Source: Thermoplasmatota archaeon (GTDB lineage Archaea; Thermoplasmatota; Thermoplasmata; Thermoplasmatales; Thermoplasmataceae). From it: a stretch of 64,000 bases of DNA. Each line of letters begins with the position of its first letter. Within the stretch, counting starts at the first letter, position 1. Under the pieces are notes generated by a model, which searched no databases, was not told the origin of the DNA, and worked only from the letters and a program-made list of their open reading frames with translations. The translations under genes were made by a program, and so were the position numbers. Of this stretch, positions 16,611-25,236 are shown one piece after another. Where the stretch lies: contig JAMCPG010000034.1 in assembly GCA_023379845.1 (NCBI GenBank), forward strand, positions 16,428 to 80,427, in the 5' to 3' direction.

Positions 16611-17756
16611 TTATGTTTTTCTGGATAGTTGAGAGATTTTTTCTACAGCTGTGTCAATTTCATCGACCGTGTTGTAAAAGTGAGGGGCGAGCCTGATGCC
16701 AACATCCCTGCTCGACGTGAATATCCCGTTGACCCTCAGCCTGGCTTCCATATCATGTGCATTCGAAACTATGAAAGAAACAATCGCCCCCCTTTCCTTC
16801 TCGTTTTTGGGCGTTATTGTCTCAAGACCATGTTCTTCTCCTGCTTTAATAGCCCTTGAAGTTAATTTTTCCACTCTTGACCTTATTACATCTACACCGA
16901 TCGAAAGAATCGTCTTCATGCCCATAATACCAGCATATATTGAGGGAACTGCCCATGTTCCAGACTGGAATCGTTCTGCACCCTGTGCGAAACGAAGCTC
17001 CTCGGGTCCAAATCTAAACGGGAATTCCTGTGAGAACCAACCTATGAATGAAGGTTCCAGGCTTTCTATTAGATCATACCGGACATAGAGAAAAGCAAGC
17101 CCTGGCAGTCCTAACAGATACTTCAAAGTACCGGAACTGAGGTAGTCGACATCATCTTTTTTAACATCTATCGGCGTATTTCCTGCCGACTGATATGCGT
17201 CAACATATATTTCACTACCAGAATTTCTTGCTATTTCTGCCAGCTCACGCAGGTTCTGCCTGAAGCCATTTAGAGAGCTTACATGTATGGAAGTTATAAG
17301 CCTTGTTTTTTTGTTTGCTGACAGCCTGTACTGTTCACTTGTAAGGCGATAATCCTTGTGCTTCAGGAGTATTTGCTCAGCTCCAAATTTCTTTTGTGCA
17401 AGGATAAGGTGATTAGTGGTTGGATATTCGAGATCTGATGTCAATACCTGATTTCTTTCGTTGAATTTAAAAGAGCTGAGAAGAGAACCAAATGCAGATG
17501 ATACAGAGAAATGCGGAGCAATCTCATCCTTATGGGCATTTATTATTTGTGAAAAGAGTTTCTTCGATTCATTAACCTTTTCAGTCCACAATTCCCATGG
17601 ATTTCCGTATTCTATGAGATCAGCCTCGTACTGGGCAAGAGAGGCCTTCATTTCCCTATAGAAGGGGGAGTGCGAACATGCCGCGAGATAGATACCCTTG
17701 TTCTCGATCTGAAAATCCGTCAACATATCTGTCCTGTGATAAGCTTTCGGGGTCAT
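16611..17756 (-). CDS. Aminotransferase class V (cysteine desulfurase/kynureninase-like) protein
   Basis: A 381-residue PLP enzyme. The PLP-anchoring region reads YVDAYQSAG (Asp that contacts the pyridine N) followed about 25 residues later by SSGTLKYLLG, whose Lys forms the Schiff base. LGLPGLAFLYV and the C-terminal GIRLAPHFYNTVDEID block match class V aminotransferase-fold proteins similar to IscS and kynureninase. I see no conserved catalytic Cys loop as in IscS, so desulfurase activity is uncertain. Selenocysteine-lyase-like, isopenicillin-epimerase-like or aminotransferase activity are alternatives. ATG 17756. The gene stands alone and is divergent from fbp. Confidence 0.78.
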   Translation of the reverse strand: MTPKAYHRTDMLTDFQIENKGIYLAACSHSPFYREMKASLAQYEADLIEYGNPWELWTEKVNESKKLFSQIINAHKDEIAPHFSVSSAFGSLLSSFKFNERNQVLTSDLEYPTTNHLILAQKKFGAEQILLKHKDYRLTSEQYRLSANKKTRLITSIHVSSLNGFRQNLRELAEIARNSGSEIYVDAYQSAGNTPIDVKKDDVDYLSSGTLKYLLGLPGLAFLYVRYDLIESLEPSFIGWFSQEFPFRFGPEELRFAQGAERFQSGTWAVPSIYAGIMGMKTILSIGVDVIRSRVEKLTSRAIKAGEEHGLETITPKNEKERGAIVSFIVSNAHDMEARLRVNGIFTSSRDVGIRLAPHFYNTVDEIDTAVEKISQLSRKT

Positions 17757-17857
17757 AACTTATTTTTGATCGACCCTAAAGACAATAAATGAGAAATCAT
17801 GAACTGGATAGAGGTTCTTTGCGCGTTAAGCAGCAACTACGTCGATAGTAAGGGAAA

Positions 17858-17867
17858 GATTATAAGG
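17858..17867 (+). promoter_or_regulatory. TATA box of fbp
   Basis: GATTATAAGG is centred 26-27 bases before ATG 17889, which predicts transcription starting at the start codon (leaderless mRNA). Confidence 0.55.
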
Positions 17868-17888
17868 GTAGAGTTATATATATGACAT

Positions 17889-19049
17889 ATGACAAAAGTT
17901 ACAATTTCACACATAAAAGCTGACATAGGTAGCCTGCCTGGACACACAACTGTATATGAACCGGTTGTTGCGGAGGTTAGAAGATATGTGAAGGAACATT
18001 CGTCTTCCGTCCTGAGCGACTTTTATGTCTCGTATATCGGGGACGATATCCAGATTACCATGATACATGACCGTGGAATCGACAATGAGGAGGTCCATAA
18101 GATTGCCTGGGATGCCTTTAAGGCCGGTACTGCTGTCGCGAAGTCGGTTGGATTATATGGTGCAGGACAGGACCTTCTAAAAGACGCGTTTTCCGGCAAT
18201 ATCAAGGGCATGGGTCCCGGAGTTGCGGAAATGGAGATCACGCCGAGGAAGAGCGAGCCTTTTCTCGTTTATATGATGGATAAAACCGAACCAGGATCTT
18301 TCAATTATCCTATTTACAAGATGTTTGCCGATCCTTTCAATACGCCTGGACTGGTAATAGATCCGAACATGCACGAAGGATTCACCTTCGAGATTTGGGA
18401 CATTATTGCAGGTAAAAAAATAGAGCTTTCAACGCCTGAAAGCCTGTATGATATACTGGCAATGATAGGCTCGAAGAGCAAGTATGTGATAAAGCGCGTC
18501 TTCACCAAGAGCAGCCATGAAAAGTTACCTGATGAAAATGTCGCCGTCATTACAACAGACAAACTCTCATTCATTGCCGGGGAATATGTTGGTAAAGATG
18601 ATCCTGCTGCTGTTGTAAGAATACAATCGGGCCTTCCTGCTTCAGGAGAGGCTATGGAGGCATTCAGTTATCCTTTCCTTGTTTCAGGATGGATGCGTGG
18701 ATCGTTTAACGGTCCGTTAATGCCTGTGGGCATGAAGGACTCCAAGATGACGAGGTTTGATGGCCCGCCAAGAGTGGTTTGCCTAGGTTTTGTCCTGAAG
18801 GATGGCAAGCTGTCTGGCCCCATAGACATGTTTGATGATCCTGCTTTTGATGGAGCAAGGATGAAAGCAGGCGAAATAGCTGACTATGTGAGGAGAATGG
18901 GACCATTCGAACCTCACAGGCTCCCGGATGAGGATATGGAATATACTACTCTGCCCAAGGTGCTCGATAAGCTCAAGGACCGTTTCGAAACCGTTGAATC
19001 ATCGATAAAGAAGAAAAAGAATCTTATCTCTACAAAAGACACAGACTGA
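17889..19049 (+). CDS. fbp: Fructose-1,6-bisphosphate aldolase/phosphatase (archaeal type)
   Basis: This archaeal gluconeogenesis enzyme both condenses triose phosphates to fructose 1,6-bisphosphate and dephosphorylates it. The 386-residue sequence begins with the hallmark ISHIKADIGSLPGHT, whose His/Asp residues bind Mg2+ and substrate, and carries the conserved DKTEPGSFNYPIYKMFADPF block and a GPPRVVCLGF block. The C-terminal ~20 residues are a charged extension. A TATA box lies 26 bases upstream of ATG 17889, so the message is probably leaderless. The enzyme marks a cell that makes sugars from C3 compounds, in keeping with amino-acid and organic-acid growth. Confidence 0.95.
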   Translation: MTKVTISHIKADIGSLPGHTTVYEPVVAEVRRYVKEHSSSVLSDFYVSYIGDDIQITMIHDRGIDNEEVHKIAWDAFKAGTAVAKSVGLYGAGQDLLKDAFSGNIKGMGPGVAEMEITPRKSEPFLVYMMDKTEPGSFNYPIYKMFADPFNTPGLVIDPNMHEGFTFEIWDIIAGKKIELSTPESLYDILAMIGSKSKYVIKRVFTKSSHEKLPDENVAVITTDKLSFIAGEYVGKDDPAAVVRIQSGLPASGEAMEAFSYPFLVSGWMRGSFNGPLMPVGMKDSKMTRFDGPPRVVCLGFVLKDGKLSGPIDMFDDPAFDGARMKAGEIADYVRRMGPFEPHRLPDEDMEYTTLPKVLDKLKDRFETVESSIKKKKNLISTKDTD

Positions 19050-19085
19050 GCATGTTACCCTGCTTGGTCCTTTGTCCCATTTAGT

Positions 19086-20258
19086 TCAGTGCCGAACGAT
19101 ACGAGGCTTTAAACCTCTGAAACCGCTCTTATTGCTGAACGGAGAATCTGGTACAGAGCATGATTCCTCTGGCTTGTTGAAGAGAAAGCGCGCCTGTCCG
19201 GCCAGTCCCCATAATTGCCGTGGGAACAAACCATATGTATATGAATAACCACGGACACAGGTCCTGACGCATTTATTGCATGATTCCGACGATTTCACAT
19301 ATGACCAGAAACCATCGCTCTTGAAGTACTGCTCGAAGGAACCTTTCTTTAGATCATAGGCATAGGTATAGTCGCAATTGTATACCTGCTTATTTGGTGT
19401 TACGTATAGAAACATCTTAGAAAATTCACATTTCCACGGTTTGTTGTTAACAAAGTCCTCGAGAACCTCCTCTGTCTCAAGCAGAGGAAATCCCTCCCTC
19501 TTAAGTTCTAGAAGAGTTCTGTAGAATTCCTTCAGTTTCTCTGAATCAAGACCCACGTCAAAGTTAGGTGTGGTTTCAGTTGTTGTCTGGCCAAAGTCCA
19601 TTGATTGCTCAACTGAATTGAATGATATCCCCACTCCCATGTCTGAAGCAAGTTCCGCCATTCTTCTCATGGAGTTCCAGTTCAGGCTGCTTATTGTAGT
19701 TACAAGTGCAACTTTGGTCCGGCCAATCTTTTTCAACTCATAGATTCCACGGATCACTTCACCAAATGTGTTGGGCCTGCCTCGTATTACATCGTCATAA
19801 TCGTTGTAATAGTCAAGCGAAACGAATGCAAAATCCAGATTTTTCAATTCCGCAGCCTTCTGCTCAAGAAGCGATCCGTTAGTATTCATCACGGTAATGA
19901 ACCCCTTGTTCTTGGCGTAATCCGTTATCTTTGCTATATCCTGCCTTATCAGTGGTTCGCCACCAAACATATAGTATCCGCGCATGCCTGCATCATAAGC
20001 CTCGTCCAGCATCTGGAAAACTTCCTCAGTCTTCATGTCCTCTTTCATTCTGGATATATTTTTCCAATACGTGCAGGTTTTGCATCTAGAGTTGCAACCA
20101 AAAGTCATGGCGTGAGCAAGGAAGAATGGGCGATGAGTGAAAAGCCTGGACTTGAGCATTGAGTTCAATGCTGCAAGATACCTCTTCCAGTCGGCAGATT
20201 TGTCTTCTTGATCGAGAATTGCAACATCTTGTTTTTGGGGAGAAGAATATACTACCAT
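19086..20258 (-). CDS. Radical SAM protein with Cys-rich C-terminus
   Basis: A 390-residue protein with CX3CX2C cluster motif CNSRCKTC at residues C55, C59 and C62, a YMFGGEPLIR (GGEP) SAM-contact motif near residue 100, and a Cys-rich C-terminal part (around YNCDY and CNKCVRTC) that could hold an auxiliary iron-sulfur cluster as in SPASM/twitch proteins. It resembles single-domain radical SAM enzymes that act on peptides or lipids, but I cannot name a substrate. I prefer ATG 20258 to the in-frame TTG at 20267 because a palindromic TATA-like element sits about 25 bases upstream. It follows kdpC by 120 bases on the same strand. Confidence 0.8.
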   Translation of the reverse strand: MVVYSSPQKQDVAILDQEDKSADWKRYLAALNSMLKSRLFTHRPFFLAHAMTFGCNSRCKTCTYWKNISRMKEDMKTEEVFQMLDEAYDAGMRGYYMFGGEPLIRQDIAKITDYAKNKGFITVMNTNGSLLEQKAAELKNLDFAFVSLDYYNDYDDVIRGRPNTFGEVIRGIYELKKIGRTKVALVTTISSLNWNSMRRMAELASDMGVGISFNSVEQSMDFGQTTTETTPNFDVGLDSEKLKEFYRTLLELKREGFPLLETEEVLEDFVNNKPWKCEFSKMFLYVTPNKQVYNCDYTYAYDLKKGSFEQYFKSDGFWSYVKSSESCNKCVRTCVRGYSYTYGLFPRQLWGLAGQARFLFNKPEESCSVPDSPFSNKSGFRGLKPRIVRH

Positions 20259-20275
20259 AATTGACAAAATATCTG

Positions 20276-20288
20276 GTTAAATATTAAC
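20276..20288 (-). promoter_or_regulatory. TATA-like palindrome before the radical SAM gene
   Basis: GTTAATATTTAAC is centred about 25 bases upstream of ATG 20258 and would give a leaderless message independent of the kdp operon. Confidence 0.45.
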
Positions 20289-20386
20289 AGATAAGCTTAC
20301 ATATATGTTTTGACGCGTGTAAATAGATGGACGCATTCTCTTGATGTGTTTTTCTTTGAAATAATTGTTTTCCCAAAAATCAGGAA

Positions 20387-20830
20387 TTATACGATATATC
20401 TGTTGTAAATTAACGGAAAATGTTGAGCCAGAATTAAATTCAAGTCTAGCACGTTCACATATGTAGAGCCGAAGAAAAACAGTGTATATTTTGTATTCTC
20501 CTTTATTATGCCTTCCAGATATGCCATGGGTATCCCCGTCACATTGTGGATCCGAGCGGCCTGGACGGTGGCATTCTGGACAGTAATATCGGGATCCAGT
20601 CCAGATGCGGAATCATTTCTCGGTTGGAAGAAACCGCTGTAGTTGAAATCCTGCGCGATAAGCGATGATCCGATGGTTGTATTGTGGAAACTTATAAGCG
20701 ATCCGTTTGCCTGAACAGGCATTGCAAGTTGTGCTATTCCTGTAACAACTCCAGGAAACAGCAGGCCACACACAACAAGCGATATTACGGCTATTCTAAG
20801 AGGAACGGTTAATGAATTTGATTTTTTCAT
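20387..20830 (-). CDS. kdpC: Potassium-transporting ATPase subunit C, short form
   Basis: KdpC assembles with KdpA and KdpB. The 147-residue protein has one N-terminal membrane helix (~residues 10-35), then SGLDPDITVQNATVQAARI, corresponding to the SGSDxxPS...QVxRVA region of KdpC, and ends near STYVNVLDLNLIL, matching the VNVLxLNxAL motif. It is about 40 residues shorter than bacterial KdpC, with a compressed middle region. It is separated from kdpB by only two bases. Confidence 0.85.
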   Translation of the reverse strand: MKKSNSLTVPLRIAVISLVVCGLLFPGVVTGIAQLAMPVQANGSLISFHNTTIGSSLIAQDFNYSGFFQPRNDSASGLDPDITVQNATVQAARIHNVTGIPMAYLEGIIKENTKYTLFFFGSTYVNVLDLNLILAQHFPLIYNRYIV

Positions 20831-20832
20831 GT

Positions 20833-22980
20833 CTAAATCACCCCGAAGTGAACGATTACGAATGCAATCGCCGCAATGCCGGCAAATGGCAATATTACAC
20901 CACCCAGCCCATAGACAAAGACGTTTTTAAGGAATATCCTCATTGCGCTCTGCGGCTTGAATTCGGCTCCACGCAGTGCCAAGGGTATGAGGAACGGAAT
21001 AATAAGTGCGTTGAAAATAAGCGCTGAAAGCACAGCAACATGCGGGGTAAGATGCAGCAGGTTTAACTTGCTGAGACTTGACAGGGCAACGGCAGTGAAC
21101 ATAACTGGAACAATGACAAAATATTTTGCAACGTCGTTTGCGATGCTGAAGGTCGTCACCGCTCCACGGGTCATCAGGATCTGCTTTCCCATCATTACAA
21201 CGTCAATGATCTTCGCTGGATTCGATTCCAGATCTACCATGTTGGCTGCCTCCTTGGCCGGTTCTGTACCAGAGGCCATAGCAATTCCAACGTCTGATGC
21301 AGCTAGGGCAGGGGCGTCGTTTGTCCCGTCGCCTATCATAGCTACTATCCTTCCCCTTGCCTGCTCTTTTTTCACAAGATCGTACTTGGTTTCAGGTTTA
21401 GCCCTTGAAACATAATCATCAATGCCTACTTCGCGGGAAATGCTTGACGCGGTTGCCTCAATATCGCCGGTGATCATGACCGGCTTTATCCCCATGTTCT
21501 TGATTGCCGCGATCCTGCTTTTTATTCCAGGTTTAACTTCATCCCTGAGCCTGATCAGGCCGATTATCTCCCCACCTTCGGCAATCGCCATAATGGTGTC
21601 ACCAGTTTTTGCAGCTTCATCTACGATATTGTCGTAGTTAAGCGGCACCGTCTTTGTCGCGAGTTTAATTGCGTCTGGTGCACCCTTGATTATGTCAATT
21701 TCATCCTCTTTGCTGTCGGGATCGTATTTCCTCCTGATTCGCTTATGCTGAAGAAGCCCTTTCCCGCCTTTCGGCAGAAAGAAATCAGAAGGTTCCTGGA
21801 GATTTGCTCCGCTCTTCCTCGTGGAAGCACTGAATTCCTCAAACTTGACCCGTTCTATTACTGCGAACTCATGAGGAACAAAACCCTCCTGGTAGGCGAG
21901 TTCAACCATGCTCTTTCCCTCCGGAGTGTCGTCATCCCATGAGGACATGAACGCAGCTTCACCGACATCTCGCATCGTATGCTTGCCAAGAGGGATAAAT
22001 TCAGTTGCAGTTCTAGTTCCCCGCGTGATTGTCCCGGTTTTATCCAGAAGCAATGAATCTGTGTCTCCCGCCGCTTCAATTGCCTTTCCGGACTTTATTA
22101 TTATCCTCTTCTCAGACATCCTGTTGATACCGGAAATCCCTATCGCCGGTAGGAGAGCACCGATGGTTGTTGGCAGAAGTGACACATAGAGAGCAATTAA
22201 AACTGAAAGGTCGAGGCCGAGCTTAAGAATGACACCGAGGGCAAGAATTGATATGATTATTATTGAAAAAATAGCAGTAAAGCCTGCAAGCAGTATGGAG
22301 ACCGCACGCTCATTCGGCGTCTTGGGCCTGGATGATGATTCAACAAGCTTTATCAGGCGGTTCAGGAAGGTCTCGCTTGGGTTGACACTTACCCTTGCAA
22401 TTATGCTGTCGGATGTGATCAGGGATCCACCAAGAACTGTAGTTCCGACAGACTTCCTGACATTCACGGACTCACCCGTGAGAAGGGATTCGTCGACCAT
22501 GGCTATTCCCTCTAGAACTTCGCAATCTATTGGTACAATCTCGCCTTTCTTTATAAGAAGGAGGTCCCCTTTTTTTAGCTGCTTGGATGTCACTTCTGCT
22601 ATTTCACGGCGGTCCTGGGAAACTATCTTTCTCGCAGGCACTTCCTTCTCAATCTTCCTGAGCGTCGATGCCGTGTTCTTGATCTGGGCCTCGGCTATTG
22701 AGTCAGACAGAGTACTGAACCACACTGTCAGGAGAAGTATGACGGCAACCTCAATATAGAAAGAAACGTCAGTACTGCTGGAAACTTCAGGTATAAGCGA
22801 TGGATCGATCGCCATGACCGCAACTATGACAAAACAGATCTCTACTATGAACATGACCACGTTTTTATAAAGAACAGTGGGGCTGAGTCTCCTTACCGAG
22901 TCTTTGAGTATCGCTAATTTGTATAGTTTTGGCTTGCTGGTCTTGAATTTAGTAACCGCGAAATGAGCTTCAGAATCCAT
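20833..22980 (-). CDS. kdpB: Potassium-transporting P-type ATPase, subunit B
   Basis: The ATP-hydrolysing subunit of the high-affinity K+ pump. Landmarks in the 715 residues: TGES dephosphorylation loop at 168-171, phosphorylated Asp313 in DKTGTIT, KGAPDAI in the nucleotide domain, and GDGTNDAPAL in the hinge. Seven membrane helices are apparent. Length is normal. The ATG at 22980 lies inside the last codons of kdpA (11-base overlap). The operon order kdpA-kdpB-kdpC is the usual one, but no KdpD/KdpE sensor pair is present in this window. Confidence 0.95.
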   Translation of the reverse strand: MDSEAHFAVTKFKTSKPKLYKLAILKDSVRRLSPTVLYKNVVMFIVEICFVIVAVMAIDPSLIPEVSSSTDVSFYIEVAVILLLTVWFSTLSDSIAEAQIKNTASTLRKIEKEVPARKIVSQDRREIAEVTSKQLKKGDLLLIKKGEIVPIDCEVLEGIAMVDESLLTGESVNVRKSVGTTVLGGSLITSDSIIARVSVNPSETFLNRLIKLVESSSRPKTPNERAVSILLAGFTAIFSIIIISILALGVILKLGLDLSVLIALYVSLLPTTIGALLPAIGISGINRMSEKRIIIKSGKAIEAAGDTDSLLLDKTGTITRGTRTATEFIPLGKHTMRDVGEAAFMSSWDDDTPEGKSMVELAYQEGFVPHEFAVIERVKFEEFSASTRKSGANLQEPSDFFLPKGGKGLLQHKRIRRKYDPDSKEDEIDIIKGAPDAIKLATKTVPLNYDNIVDEAAKTGDTIMAIAEGGEIIGLIRLRDEVKPGIKSRIAAIKNMGIKPVMITGDIEATASSISREVGIDDYVSRAKPETKYDLVKKEQARGRIVAMIGDGTNDAPALAASDVGIAMASGTEPAKEAANMVDLESNPAKIIDVVMMGKQILMTRGAVTTFSIANDVAKYFVIVPVMFTAVALSSLSKLNLLHLTPHVAVLSALIFNALIIPFLIPLALRGAEFKPQSAMRIFLKNVFVYGLGGVILPFAGIAAIAFVIVHFGVI

Positions 22981-24625
22981 TCTTGAACCCCTCCAGGTAT
23001 GACAGGATCGGACCTATGGCAAGGAATGGAAAGAACGTCAGAACAGCGAGTATGAAGATGGCAACAACCAGAACGGCTGTGAAAGTCAGTGTATCGGTGC
23101 GAAGGGCTTCAGAGGCATATCTCTTTCTCTGTACCATGCTACCTGCAATTGCAAGCATGACTGCAATTGGGATAAATCTCCCAAGCCACATGACAATCCC
23201 TGTGCTTACGTTGAAATATACGGTGTTGCCGGCTGATCCGAGAAAGTCTGATCCATTATTTGCGGCGGCTGAAGTGTATTCATACAGAATCTGGGTAAAG
23301 CTTATGGAGTTTGTTCCAAGGCCAACTGCAGCCTGAGCACCGATCGCGAATGTTATAACAGTTGGAACGAGGATAATTACAGGATGACTGAGAAATGCAA
23401 CTATAGCGAGCTTTACATCACCTGCATTGATCTTGGTACCGAGATATTCAGGAGTCCTGCCAGCCATGAGACCGACTATGAAAACTGTCATGATGATATA
23501 CATTAGCATGTACATTGCGCCAACGCCAATCCCGCCTGGAGTGGCCTGGATAATCATCCCAAACAACGCAGCAAGGATAATTAGCGGATTGAAGGCTGAC
23601 AGACTGGCGTTTACAGAACCGGTTGTAAAAGCAGTCGTTGTTACGGTCCAGAAAACAGAGGAGGCTGCTCCGAACCTTACCTCCATTCCTTCTCCAATTT
23701 GAGTTATTGGTATGAAGGCAATAAAAATATCAATGATATACAGGGCGTACGAGGCAACAATAAGTGTTCTGCCCTCCTTCATCCTTCCGAGCATTCTGCC
23801 AAACAGGAATGGAAGGGATGTAGGAATAAGCATCATGAGGGCCAGTTCAAAGAGGTTTGTTATCTGGCTGGGGTTCGTCAAGGGATTCGCTGCATTCGCG
23901 CCAAAGTATCCGCCACCGTTTGTTCCAAGCTGCATTATTGATACGAGAGAAGCGATTGGACCAGACTTGACAACTTCGGAACCTCCGAGCTCAAGCGTCT
24001 TGAAGACAGAATAACCACTGAGTGACTGAGGCACTCCAAGGAATATTAGTATTAGTGCAGCAACTCCAGACAGCGGTACCAAAACCCTTACAATAGTCCT
24101 TGTATAGTCAACATAAAAGTTTCCCAGACCCTTAGTTTTGCCAGTGAGACCTCTGAATATTGCGATTGCAACGCACAAACCAGTGGCTGCCGAGGTGAAT
24201 TGAAGGAATTGAATAACTGCCATCTGGGACAGGTAAGATAGCGCAGTTCCACCATTGTAGTGCTGCAGGTCCGTGTTAGATGAGAATGACAATGCTGTGT
24301 TAAGTGAAAGTGACCAGGACATATCTGGCGCATGCATTGGATTAAGTGGCAGGCTGCCCTGGATCAGGAGTATGACGAAACCTATTGCTGCCTCAACCAC
24401 ATTTAATGCCAGTATGGCCCTGAGATAGGCTTTCCATCCCATCTCCTCGTATGGATTCACGCCGCCCAGATAGTAAATTGATCTTTCTATCGGGCCAAAG
24501 ATCCTGTCGAGTCGCGTTTTCCTAGTGGAGTAAACTGAAAGCAGGTAAGATGACAGGAACCATCCGCCGACAACCACAGAGCCTAGTTCCAGTACAATTA
24601 TGAATGCTGCACTGGCGGTAATCAT
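22970..24625 (-). CDS. kdpA: Potassium-transporting ATPase subunit A (K+ channel-like subunit)
   Basis: A 551-residue membrane subunit that selects and binds K+. It contains repeated selectivity-filter-like segments, for example SSNTDLQHYNG, GTNGGGYFGANAANP, TTTAFTTGSVNAS and AAANNGSDF, which are characteristic of KdpA and of the KtrB/TrkH superfamily. About ten membrane helices are seen. ATG 24625 (MITASAAF) is the first gene of the operon. A TATA-like TTTTAATATATTA lies ~100 bases upstream on this strand, leaving a leader between it and the start. Confidence 0.95.
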   Translation of the reverse strand: MITASAAFIIVLELGSVVVGGWFLSSYLLSVYSTRKTRLDRIFGPIERSIYYLGGVNPYEEMGWKAYLRAILALNVVEAAIGFVILLIQGSLPLNPMHAPDMSWSLSLNTALSFSSNTDLQHYNGGTALSYLSQMAVIQFLQFTSAATGLCVAIAIFRGLTGKTKGLGNFYVDYTRTIVRVLVPLSGVAALILIFLGVPQSLSGYSVFKTLELGGSEVVKSGPIASLVSIMQLGTNGGGYFGANAANPLTNPSQITNLFELALMMLIPTSLPFLFGRMLGRMKEGRTLIVASYALYIIDIFIAFIPITQIGEGMEVRFGAASSVFWTVTTTAFTTGSVNASLSAFNPLIILAALFGMIIQATPGGIGVGAMYMLMYIIMTVFIVGLMAGRTPEYLGTKINAGDVKLAIVAFLSHPVIILVPTVITFAIGAQAAVGLGTNSISFTQILYEYTSAAANNGSDFLGSAGNTVYFNVSTGIVMWLGRFIPIAVMLAIAGSMVQRKRYASEALRTDTLTFTAVLVVAIFILAVLTFFPFLAIGPILSYLEGFKNGF

Positions 24626-24754
24626 CTGCCAATCTCCTGATCTATAATTGAAATATCACAAGCGATTATTTTTCCTGCTAAACAAAGGCAATAGCAATTA
24701 TCTTCATAGAATAATATATTAAAAGTTGACATGGATCAACTCCGCTGACCGGAT

Positions 24755-25027
24755 CTATTGTACTCTTACTGGTTCTGCGGTTCTGTGCGATTTCAGGACT
24801 ATAGAACTGACGGTGCTCTTTATTCCCTGTATCTTCATTATCTTATTCTTTAGAAGGTCCCGCAGCTCTTCAATATCTCTTGCCTTGACGAGGATGACGA
24901 TGTCAAATTCACCCGTTACCTCGTAGATTTCACTTATATTCTTGAACTCCTTAAGAGCGCTCACCACGTCATCTACGTGTGGTGAGTCCACAAAAAGATC
25001 AATGAATACCAGCATACCATCGTCCAT
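24755..25027 (-). CDS. Stand-alone Lrp/AsnC ligand-binding (RAM) domain protein
   Basis: A 90-residue protein made only of the effector-binding and oligomerisation domain of Lrp/AsnC regulators, without the DNA-binding helix-turn-helix. The sequence shows the beta-alpha-beta-beta-alpha-beta pattern with EVTGEFDIVILVKARDIEEL and GIKSTVSSIVLK, the classic RAM features. Such proteins form beta-barrel dimers or decamers that bind amino acids and may modify full-length Lrp proteins. It lies upstream of kdpA on the same strand with a 129-base gap, so a link to Kdp control is possible but unproven. Confidence 0.85.
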   Translation of the reverse strand: MDDGMLVFIDLFVDSPHVDDVVSALKEFKNISEIYEVTGEFDIVILVKARDIEELRDLLKNKIMKIQGIKSTVSSIVLKSHRTAEPVRVQ

Positions 25028-25236
25028 TCTTGACTCTCCTTAGTTTTCAGAGAGGATAATTCTAACGTTGTATAAATAAGTGGTCGGTAAAAGAGGAAAT
25101 AAAGGCTTGTTGCGTTTGCTAATAAAATAACTGGGTTTAGCTACAAGGCAACGACCAGCTTAAGATGGGTCTTGCAGACTTTGGTAAGATAGATTTTACA
25201 TTAATGATTGAAGCGCAGTCAATTTTAGGCTTGTAC

